Source: Rhodoferax_B ferrireducens_A
GTDB taxonomy: Bacteria; Pseudomonadota; Gammaproteobacteria; Burkholderiales; Burkholderiaceae_C
NCBI RefSeq assembly: GCF_031458075.1
Contig: NZ_JAVDXT010000003.1
Coordinates: 248,001 to 312,000, forward strand
DNA length: 64,000 bases
Direction: 5' to 3'
Shown in pieces: positions 42,427-50,268 of this stretch; positions within the stretch are counted from its first letter, which is position 1; every line of letters starts with the position of its first letter. The position numbers and the translations under genes were made by a program. The notes below the pieces were generated by a model. It made no database searches. It worked only from the letters and a program-made list of their open reading frames with translations, and was not told the DNA's origin.

Positions 42427-45375
42427 ATGACAAAAACCTTGGTGATTGCAGAAAAACCCTCGGTGGCGCAAGACATCGTGCGCGCACTCACGCCGACGGC
42501 AGGCAAATTCGAGAAGCACGACGAGTATTTCGAGAGCGAAAAATACGTGGTCACCAGCGCGGTCGGCCATTTGGTGGAAATCCAGGCGCCAGAGGAATTC
42601 GACGTCAAGCGCGGCAAGTGGAGTTTTGCCCATCTTCCCGTCATTCCACCGTATTTCGACCTAAAACCCGTCGATAAAACCAAAACCCGCCTGAACGCCG
42701 TGGTCAAGCAGGCCAAGCGCAAGGACGTGACCGACATCATCAACGCCTGCGATGCGGGCCGCGAAGGTGAGCTGATCTTCCGCCTGATCGAGCAGTACGC
42801 TGGCGGCTCCAAGCCCCTGGCCAAGCCGGTGCGCCGGCTCTGGCTGCAGTCGATGACGCCGCAGGCGATCCGCGACGGCTTCAACGCGCTGCGCTCCGAA
42901 GCCCAGATGCAAGGTCTGGCCGATGCGGCGCGCTCCCGTTCCGAAGCCGACTGGCTGGTCGGCATCAACGGCACCCGCGCCATGACAGCCTTCAATTCGC
43001 GCGACGGTGGCTTCTTCCTGACCACCGTGGGCCGGGTGCAAACCCCCACGCTGTCGGTGGTGGTGGAACGCGAAGAAAAAATCCGTAAGTTCGTCAGCCG
43101 CGACTACTGGGAAGTGCATGGCAGCTTCGACGCCGAAGCCGGCAACTACCCGGGTAAATGGTTCAACCCCGACTGGAAGAAGCCGCCCCCCGGCCCGGAC
43201 GGCCAGCCCGACGCCGAGCAGCGCGCCGACCGCGTCTGGAACGCAGCCGAGGCGCAAGCGATTGCCAACGCCGCCCGCGGCAAGCCCGCCACGGTGACGG
43301 AAGAAAGCAAGCCCACCACGCAGGCCTCGCCCGCCCTGTTCGACCTGACCTCGCTGCAACGCGAGGCCAATAGCCGCTTCGGCTTCAGCGCCAAGACGAC
43401 GCTGGCCCTGGCCCAAAGCCTGTACGAACGCCACAAGGCCCTGACCTACCCGCGTACCGATTCGCGTGCCCTGCCCGAAGACTACCTGCCGGTGGTCAAG
43501 GAAACCATGGGCATGCTGGCCAATAGCGGCATGAAGCACCTGGCGCCGTTTGCCAAACAGGCGGTAGACGGCAACTACGTGAAGCCCACCAAGCGCGTGT
43601 TCGACAACAGCAAGGTCAGCGATCACTTTGCGATCATCCCCACGCTGCAAGCCCCCAGCGGCCTGAGCGAAGCCGAGCAGCGTCTCTACGACTTCGTGGT
43701 GCGCCGCTTCATGTCGGTGTTCTTCCCCAGCGCCGAATACCAGGTCACCACCCGCATCAGCACGGTGGCGACCGAGGGCAAGAAGTACGCGTTCCGCAGC
43801 GACGGCAAGGTGCTGGTCAAGCCGGGCTGGCTGGCCATCTACGGCAAGGAAGCCGTCAACGACGACGATGAAAAAGATGGCAAGAACCTGGTGCTGGTGA
43901 AGCCCGGCGAAGTAGTGCAGACCGCCTCGGCCGACCCCAAGGCGCTGAAGACCCGGCCACCGGCCCGCTACTCCGAAGCCACACTGCTGGGCGCCATGGA
44001 AGGTGCGGGCAAGACGATTGACGACGACGAGCTGCGCGAAGCCATGCAGGAGAAGGGCCTGGGCACGCCAGCCACCCGCTCCAGCATCATCGAAGGCTTG
44101 ATCGCCGAAAAATACATGCTGCGCGAAGGCCGCGAGCTGATCCCCACGGCCAAGGCCTTCCAGTTGATGACGCTCTTACGCGGCCTGGACGTGGAAGAGC
44201 TGTGCCACGCCGAGCTCACCGGCGAGTGGGAATACAAGCTGTCGCAAATGGAGCGCGGTCAGATCAGCCGCGCCAGCTTCATGGCCGAAATCGCCGCCAT
44301 GACCGAGCGCCTGGTCAAGAAGGCCAAGGAATACGACCGCGACACCATCCCTGGCGACTACGCCACCTTGTCCACGCCCTGCCCGAACTGCGGCGGCATC
44401 GTGAAAGAAAACTACCGCCGCTACACCTGCACCGGCGCCGACGGCCACAGCGATGGCTGCGGCTTCTCGTTCGGCAAATCGCCGGCCGGCCGCACGTTTG
44501 AGCAGGCCGAGGTCGAACAATTCATGCGCGACCGCCGCATCGGCCCGCTGGACGGCTTCCGCTCCAAGGCCGGCTGGCCGTTCACCGCCGAGATGACCAT
44601 CAAGTTCGACGAAGAAACCAAGAACTACAAGCTGGAATTCGACTTCGGCGACGACAAGAAGGCCGAGGAAACCGGCGAGCTGGTCGACTTTGGCGATGCT
44701 CCATCGCTGGGCAACTGCCCCAAATGCGGCAGCCCGGTGCACGAATACGGCGCCAACTTCGTCTGCGAAAAAACCGTGCCGACCCTGGCCCACCCAACCC
44801 CCAGCTGCGACTTCAAGAGCGGCAAGATCATCCTGCAGCAGCCGGTGGAAAACGCCCAGATGGCCAAGCTGCTGGCCACCGGCAAGACCGATCTGCTGGA
44901 CAAGTTCGTCTCCATGCGCACGCGCCGCAACTTCAAGGCCTTCCTGGCCTGGGACGCGGAAGCCGGCAAGGTGAACTTCGAGTTCGCGCCCAGCAAGTTC
45001 CCGCCACGGCCCGGTGCCGCCGCAAAATCCACGGCAGCCAAGTCGGCCGCGGCGAAAAAAGCCGCACCGGCCAAGAAGGCAGCGCCCGCTAAAAAGGCCG
45101 CCGCCAAGAAAACTGCCGCGGCCAAAACACCGCGCAAGACTGCCAGCACGGGCGGCCTGACCCCCAGCCCGGCGCTGGCCGCGGTGGTTGGCAGCGAGGC
45201 CGCGTCGCGCCCACAGATGGTCAAGAAGATGTGGGACTACATCAAGGCCAACAACCTGCAGGACGCCACCAACAAGCGCAACATCAACGCCGACGCCTTG
45301 CTGGCACCGGTGTTTGGCAAACCGCAGGTGACGATGTTCGAGCTGACCGGCCTGATCGGCAAACACCTGGCCTGA
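42427..45375 (+). CDS. topB: DNA topoisomerase III with histone-H1-like linker and C-terminal SWIB domain
   Basis: Encodes 982 residues. TOPRIM: VIAEKPSVAQD (Glu9) and CDAGREGELIF (Asp109). Catalytic Tyr341 lies in TYPRTDSRALPEDY. Zinc-finger-like modules follow: one starts at Cys652 (CPNCGG) with CTGADGHSDGCGF, a second near 764 (NCPKCGSP). Residues about 863-908 are a Lys/Ala-rich tail of AAKK repeats, very like bacterial histone H1-like proteins. The last 70 residues (MVKKMWDYIKANNLQD, then VFGKPQVTMFELTGLIGKHL) match the SWIB/MDM2 fold. Relaxes and decatenates DNA, probably at forks. Start chosen at MTKTLVIAEKP; 153 bp separates it from the divergent SET gene. Confidence 0.93.
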   Translation: MTKTLVIAEKPSVAQDIVRALTPTAGKFEKHDEYFESEKYVVTSAVGHLVEIQAPEEFDVKRGKWSFAHLPVIPPYFDLKPVDKTKTRLNAVVKQAKRKDVTDIINACDAGREGELIFRLIEQYAGGSKPLAKPVRRLWLQSMTPQAIRDGFNALRSEAQMQGLADAARSRSEADWLVGINGTRAMTAFNSRDGGFFLTTVGRVQTPTLSVVVEREEKIRKFVSRDYWEVHGSFDAEAGNYPGKWFNPDWKKPPPGPDGQPDAEQRADRVWNAAEAQAIANAARGKPATVTEESKPTTQASPALFDLTSLQREANSRFGFSAKTTLALAQSLYERHKALTYPRTDSRALPEDYLPVVKETMGMLANSGMKHLAPFAKQAVDGNYVKPTKRVFDNSKVSDHFAIIPTLQAPSGLSEAEQRLYDFVVRRFMSVFFPSAEYQVTTRISTVATEGKKYAFRSDGKVLVKPGWLAIYGKEAVNDDDEKDGKNLVLVKPGEVVQTASADPKALKTRPPARYSEATLLGAMEGAGKTIDDDELREAMQEKGLGTPATRSSIIEGLIAEKYMLREGRELIPTAKAFQLMTLLRGLDVEELCHAELTGEWEYKLSQMERGQISRASFMAEIAAMTERLVKKAKEYDRDTIPGDYATLSTPCPNCGGIVKENYRRYTCTGADGHSDGCGFSFGKSPAGRTFEQAEVEQFMRDRRIGPLDGFRSKAGWPFTAEMTIKFDEETKNYKLEFDFGDDKKAEETGELVDFGDAPSLGNCPKCGSPVHEYGANFVCEKTVPTLAHPTPSCDFKSGKIILQQPVENAQMAKLLATGKTDLLDKFVSMRTRRNFKAFLAWDAEAGKVNFEFAPSKFPPRPGAAAKSTAAKSAAAKKAAPAKKAAPAKKAAAKKTAAAKTPRKTASTGGLTPSPALAAVVGSEAASRPQMVKKMWDYIKANNLQDATNKRNINADALLAPVFGKPQVTMFELTGLIGKHLA

Positions 45376-45462
45376 GCGGCCCGGCTGCAGGGGTCGGCCC
45401 GCTTCCGTCTGGCGCGCGCCAAGCGCATAGTGGTGGGCTCGCCACCACCGCCAGGAGGAGCC

Positions 45463-46032
45463 ATGCCTTCGACCATCCGTCTGCCGCGCCTGTGCACAAG
45501 CCTAGCCGCCTGCACGGTGACGGCCACCCAGGCCCAGCCCAGCGCCTGGACACCACCCACGGCTTGGCTGCTGTACGGCGTGCCGCTGCTGGCGCTGGTG
45601 GGTGCGGTCATCGCGATCTGGATCATCCGCTCGGCACTGCTGCAGGCGCCCAATTGGTCGCTGGCCGATGCCTTGTCCGAGCCCACCGATCTGCCGGTCT
45701 ATACCGAAACCACCGATGCCGCGGGCCATATGACCCGCAGCCTGCAGTTGGGTGCCGACGGCCAACCCCTGCTGGCGCCGCAGATGCGTGCCAGCAGCAG
45801 CCGCGTGATTGCGCTGATGGGCATGGTGGCGATTCTGTTCTTGTTCATCGGCTTCGGCGCGCTGGCCTTGTTCGGCCTGGGCAGCACCGGCCAGGTGCCG
45901 GCGCAGATGGACCGCGTGGTCAACTTCCTGGTGGCCGGCATGACGCTGTTTGCGCCCTACGTGGTGAACAAATTCAGCGCGCTGTTCCAGGGCCTGGCCG
46001 GCCGCAAATACGCCGCGCTATCTAAAACATAG
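45463..46032 (+). CDS. Uncharacterised membrane protein
   Basis: Encodes 189 residues from ATG 45463 with AGGAGG nine bases upstream. Membrane segments: about 38-58 (WLLYGVPLLALVGAVIAIWI) and about 122-145 (VIALMGMVAILFLFIGFGAL), with a third hydrophobic stretch near 160. A soluble loop lies between. I do not recognise a family. Its final codons and TAG come from the dispersed repeat. Confidence 0.7.
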   Translation: MPSTIRLPRLCTSLAACTVTATQAQPSAWTPPTAWLLYGVPLLALVGAVIAIWIIRSALLQAPNWSLADALSEPTDLPVYTETTDAAGHMTRSLQLGADGQPLLAPQMRASSSRVIALMGMVAILFLFIGFGALALFGLGSTGQVPAQMDRVVNFLVAGMTLFAPYVVNKFSALFQGLAGRKYAALSKT

Positions 46033-46081
46033 CTGCCAGCGCAGGTGTTATATGCGCTGGCGGCCTATTTTTTATAAATTC
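46017..46081 (+). repeat. Dispersed palindromic repeat, copy I
   Basis: GCTATCTAAAACATAGCTG, CCAGCGCAGGTGTTATATGCGC, TGGCGGCCTATTTTTTATAAATT. It lies between convergent genes, gives the stop codon of the plus-strand gene, and touches the stop of ridA-like gene. It should work as a bidirectional terminator. Confidence 0.85.
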
Positions 46082-46436
46082 AGGACTTCAGCGCAGCCGT
46101 CACCATGATCTCGACCTTGATCTCGGGGCGGGCCAGGCGGGCTTCTACCGTGGCGCGGGCCGGGCCGATGCCGGCCGTACCCAGCCAGGCGTCCCAGACT
46201 GCGTTCATGGCGGCAAAGTCGGCCATCGCGGCCAGGTAGATGGTGGCGGTGAGGATGCGCGACTTGTCGCTGCCGGCCTGGGCCAGCACGCTATCGATCT
46301 GGTCCAGCACGCTCTGGGTTTGCGCGGCGATCGGCAGGCTGTTGTCTTCCGGCACCTGGCCGGCCAGGTAGGCCACGCCGTTGTGGATGGTGGCGTCGCA
46401 GAGTCGGTTGCCGGGGTTGATGCGTTGGATGGTCAT
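46080..46436 (-). CDS. RidA-family reactive intermediate deaminase
   Basis: Encodes 118 residues. Family signatures: DATIHNGVAYLAGQVPED, ILTATIYLAAMADFAAMN and GPARATVEARLARPEIKVEI, with the conserved Arg in PARATV. Members hydrolyse enamine or imine intermediates from amine or amino acid metabolism. It is the last gene of the minus-strand ethanolamine run, 54 bp after eutC, so it may clear reactive imines formed in that pathway. Confidence 0.88.
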   Translation of the reverse strand: MTIQRINPGNRLCDATIHNGVAYLAGQVPEDNSLPIAAQTQSVLDQIDSVLAQAGSDKSRILTATIYLAAMADFAAMNAVWDAWLGTAGIGPARATVEARLARPEIKVEIMVTAALKS

Positions 46437-46489
46437 GGCTTGGGCTTTCTTGAACAGGGGTGGAAATAAAACCCCTGATCGTAGCGCGC

Positions 46490-47290
46490 TCAGGGCAGCA
46501 GAAAGTTGCGCATCGCGCCGCTGCCGGGCTCCAGCGCATCCACGGTTTCGTCCTTCAGGTCCACGCCCGACAGCTGGCGCCGGCGCGACTCGCGCAGCAG
46601 CATGTGCAGCTTGTAGGCCGCATCGAAGTAAGACAGGCCTTCGGGCCGCACGTTCGAGATGCAGTTGCGCGCCGCATCGGTCAGGCCGACCCGCGGCCCC
46701 CAGGTCAGGTACAGGCCCATGCTGTCGGGTGCGCTCAGGCCTGGGCGCTCACCGACCAGCACCACCACGGCCTTGGCGCCCAGCAGCTGGCCGACCTCGT
46801 CGCCCACCGCCACCCGGCCCTGGGTGACGATGGTGGTCGGGGCCAACGACCAGTCTTCGGTGCCCAGGCGCTGCAGCAGGGCGTGGATGAAGGGCGCGGC
46901 GTTCTGGGCTATCGCCAGCGCCGACAGGCCATCCACCACCACCAGCGCCAGATCGAAGGGCACGACCGGCAGATAGCGCTCGGCCAGCTTGCCGTGCGAT
47001 ACGGCGTCGAGCCGGCGGCCCAGGTCGGGACGCTGCAGATAGGTGCTGCGGTCCGGCGCGGCGCTGGCCAGCTGCAGGGCATCGGGGTGGCCGGGCAGCA
47101 CCGCGCCCAGGTCCTGAGCCAGCTGCGCGGTGTCCAGCGGCAAGTGCACGGCATCGCGGGCCCGCGCATGGGCCAGCTGGAAGTCGAGCTGCGGCTTGGT
47201 CGGCAGGCTGATGCCGGTGCGGCCCAGGGCGATGCGCGCGGCGGTCAGGCTGCGCAAGGCCTGCCAGGGGTTGGAGATCACATTCATCAT
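46490..47290 (-). CDS. eutC: Ethanolamine ammonia-lyase small subunit
   Basis: Encodes 266 residues, normal length. Signature stretches: ALRSLTAARIALGRTG, LAHARARDAVHLPLD, VVVDGLSALAI, LVGERPGLSAPDSMG and NCISNVRPEGLSY. With EutB it forms the adenosylcobalamin-dependent enzyme that turns ethanolamine into acetaldehyde and ammonia. The start overlaps the eutB stop by four bases. No shell, EutA reactivase or cobalamin adenosyltransferase genes are nearby, so this is the compact, non-microcompartment version. Confidence 0.96.
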   Translation of the reverse strand: MMNVISNPWQALRSLTAARIALGRTGISLPTKPQLDFQLAHARARDAVHLPLDTAQLAQDLGAVLPGHPDALQLASAAPDRSTYLQRPDLGRRLDAVSHGKLAERYLPVVPFDLALVVVDGLSALAIAQNAAPFIHALLQRLGTEDWSLAPTTIVTQGRVAVGDEVGQLLGAKAVVVLVGERPGLSAPDSMGLYLTWGPRVGLTDAARNCISNVRPEGLSYFDAAYKLHMLLRESRRRQLSGVDLKDETVDALEPGSGAMRNFLLP

Positions 47291-48678
47291 GTCAGGGCCA
47301 GTAAAGCGTGGGCAAAGGGCTCGGGCATGGCGCTGCCCAGTTGGGCCATGCCATCGCTTTCGAAGATCTGCATGCGCTGCAACCAGGCCTCGAACTCGGG
47401 CGCGGGGCGCAGACCCAGCAGGCGGCGCACATACAGCGCGTCGTGAAACGAGGTGGTCTGGTAGTTCAGCATGATGTCGTCCGAGCCGGGGATGCCCATC
47501 ACAAAGCTGCAGCCGGCCGCGCCCAGCAGAGTCAGCAGCACGTCCATGTCGTTCTGGTCGGCCTCGGCGTGGTTGGTGTAGCAGACGTCGCAGCCCATGG
47601 GCAGACCCAGCAGCTTGGCGCAGAAATGGTCTTCCAGGCCGGCGCGGATGATCTGCTTGCCGTCGAACAGGTATTCAGGCCCGATGAAGCCGACCACGGT
47701 GTTCACCAGCAGCGGCTGGAAGGCGCGGGCCACGGCGTAGGCGCGGGCCTCGCAGGTCTGCTGGTCCATGCCATGGTGGGCGTTGGCCGACAGCGCGCTG
47801 CCCTGGCCGGTCTCGAAGTACATCACGTTGTCGCCCACCGTGCCGCGGTTCAGCGACAGGGCGGCGCTGCGCGACTCGGCCAGCAAGGCCAGGTTGATGC
47901 CGAAGCTGCGGTTGGCTGCCTCGGTGCCGGCAATCGACTGGAACACCAGGTCCACCGGCGCGCCGCGCTCGATGGCCTGGATGGTGTTGGTGACGTGGGT
48001 CAGCACGCAGCTTTGGGTGGGGATCTCGTAGCGCTGGATGATGGCGTCCAGCATGGTGACGATCTTCACCACCTGGGGCACGTTGTCGGTGGCCGGGTTG
48101 ATGCCGATCACCGCGTCGCCGCTGCCGTAGAGCAGGCCGTCGAGCACGCTGGCGGCGATGCCGCTGGTGTCGTCGGTCGGGTGGTTGGGCTGCAGCCGGG
48201 TCGACAGGCGCTGCTCCAGGCCGATGGTGTTGCGGAAGGCGGTAATGACCCGGCACTTCTTGGCCACCAGGATCAGATCCTGGTTGCGCATGATCTTGCT
48301 GACGGCCGCCGCCATCTCCGGCGTGATGCCTGGCGAGACCGCGGCCAGGGTGGCGCTGTCCACCGGGTCGCTGAGCAGCCAGTTGCGGAAGTCGCCCACC
48401 GTCAGATGCTTGATGGGGGCGAAGGCCGCCGCCTGGTGGCTGTCGATGATCAGGCGGGTGACTTCGTCGCTCTCGTAGGGCACGACCGGCTGCTGCAGAA
48501 AAGTGGCCAGCGGCAGATCGGCCAGCGCCATTTGCGCGGCCACGCGCTCCTGCGCATTGCCGGCGGCCACGCCGGCCAGCAGGTCGCCGGAGCGCAAGGG
48601 CGTGGCTTTGGCCAGCAGCTCGCGCAGATCGCGGAAGCGGTAGGTGTGGGCACCCACCGTATGGGCAAACTGGGGCAT
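47287..48678 (-). CDS. eutB: Ethanolamine ammonia-lyase large subunit
   Basis: Encodes 463 residues. Recognised from YRFRDLRELLAKATPLRSGD, FRNTIGLEQRLSTRLQPNHP, GDAVIGINPATDN, and NRSFGINLALLAES. It holds the TIM-barrel catalytic site with adenosylcobalamin. A 20-bp gap from the upstream permease and a four-base overlap with eutC show one transcript eat-eutB-eutC. Confidence 0.97.
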   Translation of the reverse strand: MPQFAHTVGAHTYRFRDLRELLAKATPLRSGDLLAGVAAGNAQERVAAQMALADLPLATFLQQPVVPYESDEVTRLIIDSHQAAAFAPIKHLTVGDFRNWLLSDPVDSATLAAVSPGITPEMAAAVSKIMRNQDLILVAKKCRVITAFRNTIGLEQRLSTRLQPNHPTDDTSGIAASVLDGLLYGSGDAVIGINPATDNVPQVVKIVTMLDAIIQRYEIPTQSCVLTHVTNTIQAIERGAPVDLVFQSIAGTEAANRSFGINLALLAESRSAALSLNRGTVGDNVMYFETGQGSALSANAHHGMDQQTCEARAYAVARAFQPLLVNTVVGFIGPEYLFDGKQIIRAGLEDHFCAKLLGLPMGCDVCYTNHAEADQNDMDVLLTLLGAAGCSFVMGIPGSDDIMLNYQTTSFHDALYVRRLLGLRPAPEFEAWLQRMQIFESDGMAQLGSAMPEPFAHALLALT

Positions 48679-48696
48679 GCGGGCCTTTGCAGTGGT

Positions 48697-50070
48697 TTAG
48701 GCAGCGACGCCGGGCAGCGCGGCCTGGCGCTGGCCCTTGGTCAACAAAAAGTAGACCAGGCCGACCGCCAGGAAGCCCACGAACAGGCCAAACACCAGCG
48801 GGTTGAAGTAGATCATGGTGACCATGCAGACGCATGCGCCCAGCAAGGCAAACGCCGGCAGGATGGGGTAGAACGGCGCCCGGAACGGCCGCACCATGTT
48901 CGGCTCGGTGCGGCGCAGCTTGAACAGGCTGAGCATGCTGATGATGTACATCAGGATGGCGCCGAACACCGACATGGTGACGATGTTGGCGGTCAGGGTC
49001 TGGCCGCCGATCTTGATCAACTCGTCGCTGAAGATGGCCGCAATGCCGATCACACCGCCGGCCAGGATCGCCCGGTGCGGGGTGTTGAAGCGCGGGTGGA
49101 TCTTGGCGAAATACGAGGGCAGATAGGCCTCGCGCGCCAGCGCAAAAATCTGCCGCGAATAGCCGAGGATGATGCCGTGGAACGAGGCGATCAGGCCGAA
49201 CAGGCCGAGCCAGACCAGCATGTGCAGCCAGTTGCTGTTTTCACCGACGATCAGCTTCATGGCCTGGGGCAGCGGGTCGTTGATATTCGCCAACTTGGTC
49301 CAGTCGCCGGCGCCGCCGGCAAACACCATCACGCCCACGGCCAGCAGCACCAGGGTCAGGATGCCGGCGATGTAGGCGATGGGAATCGAGCGTTTCGGGT
49401 CCTTGGCTTCTTCGGCGGCCATGGCCACGCCTTCAATCGCCAGGAAGAACCAGATGGCAAACGGAATCGCCGCAAACATGCCGGGAATGGCGGCCATGCT
49501 GAAGCCGTCGGCGCCCGACCAGCCGCCCTTGGTGAAGTTGGCCAGCGAGAAGCCGGGCGAGACCACGCCCATGAACACCAGCAGCTCGAAGATGGCCAGC
49601 AAGGTGACGGCCAGCTCGAAGGTGGCGGCAATCTGCACGCCCACGATGTTCAGCGTCATGAACACCAGGTAGGCGCCAACGGCGGCCACCTTGGGGTCGA
49701 GCGCGGGGAATTGCACGTTCAGGTAGGCACCGATCGCCAGCGCAATCGCCGGCGGGGCAAACACGAACTCGATCAGCGTCGCCGCCCCGGCGAAATAGCC
49801 GCCTATGGGGCCGAACGCGCGCTTGCTATAGGCAAACGGGCCGCCCGCATGCGGGATCGAGGTGGTCAGCTCGGTAAAGCTGAAGATGAAGCAGGTGTAC
49901 ATCGCGGCGATGAACAGCGAGGTGACGGTAAAGCCCAGCGTGCCCGCCGAGGCCCAGCCGAAGCTCCAGCCAAAGTATTCGCCGGAGATCACCAAGCCGA
50001 CGGCGATGCCCCATAGCTGGACGGTGCCCAGGGTTTGCTGCAGCGCGGGTGATTTAGAGGGAGTGGCCAT
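48697..50070 (-). CDS. eat: Ethanolamine permease (APC family)
   Basis: Encodes 457 residues from ATG 50070, with about twelve membrane segments. LGTVQLWGIAVGLVISGEYF, GWSFGWASAGTLGFT and FTELTTSIPHAGGPFAYSKR are the signature of the proton-coupled ethanolamine permease group. It lies directly upstream of eutB, as in Pseudomonas. A near-perfect 34-bp palindrome lies 48 bp before the start. Confidence 0.93.
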   Translation of the reverse strand: MATPSKSPALQQTLGTVQLWGIAVGLVISGEYFGWSFGWASAGTLGFTVTSLFIAAMYTCFIFSFTELTTSIPHAGGPFAYSKRAFGPIGGYFAGAATLIEFVFAPPAIALAIGAYLNVQFPALDPKVAAVGAYLVFMTLNIVGVQIAATFELAVTLLAIFELLVFMGVVSPGFSLANFTKGGWSGADGFSMAAIPGMFAAIPFAIWFFLAIEGVAMAAEEAKDPKRSIPIAYIAGILTLVLLAVGVMVFAGGAGDWTKLANINDPLPQAMKLIVGENSNWLHMLVWLGLFGLIASFHGIILGYSRQIFALAREAYLPSYFAKIHPRFNTPHRAILAGGVIGIAAIFSDELIKIGGQTLTANIVTMSVFGAILMYIISMLSLFKLRRTEPNMVRPFRAPFYPILPAFALLGACVCMVTMIYFNPLVFGLFVGFLAVGLVYFLLTKGQRQAALPGVAA

Positions 50071-50117
50071 ACGGGTTCCTTGCACTGGGTTGGTGTTTGC
50101 GCAAAGGAAACCTCTAC

Positions 50118-50151
50118 CCCCTGTGGTGCATAGGCCTTTGCGCCACAGGGG
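50118..50151. promoter_or_regulatory. 34-bp near-perfect palindrome upstream of eat
   Basis: CCCCTGTGGTGCATAGG faces CCTTTGCGCCACAGGGG with no loop. Of 17 pairs, one is a mismatch and one is G-T. It lies 48-81 bp upstream of the permease start, where a dimeric regulator could bind. A smaller hairpin CTGTCGC-GGCG-GCGACAG is at 50182-50199. Confidence 0.55.
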
Positions 50152-50200
50152 TATTGCAACTTTGATGCCACTATCAGAATTCTGTCGCGGCGGCGACAGT

Positions 50201-50264
50201 GCTACTTTATTTGTAGCTGCCTGCGCTTATCTTGTCTGCGCAAACGTGGGTTTTATCCCTGAAC
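50201..50264 (+). repeat. Degenerate dispersed palindromic repeat, copy J
   Basis: CTACTTTATTTGTAGCTGCC, TGCGCTTATCTTGTCTGCGC, AAACGTGGGTTTTATCCCTG. Order and spacing of the blocks agree with complete copies, but the arms have diverged. It lies between the aldehyde dehydrogenase stop and eat. Confidence 0.5.
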
Positions 50265-50268
50265 GCCA

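Noticed and set aside
47308..50016. 902-residue open frame on the plus strand
   Set aside because: It is antisense to eutC, eutB and eat, is full of His, Gln, Gly and Ala low-complexity runs, and arises from GC-rich third positions of the real genes.
50071..50268. Cobalamin riboswitch before eat-eutBC
   Set aside because: EutBC needs B12, so I looked for a B12-box-like GCCACTG and a long structured leader. The gap is only 198 bp and holds a palindrome and a degenerate repeat instead.
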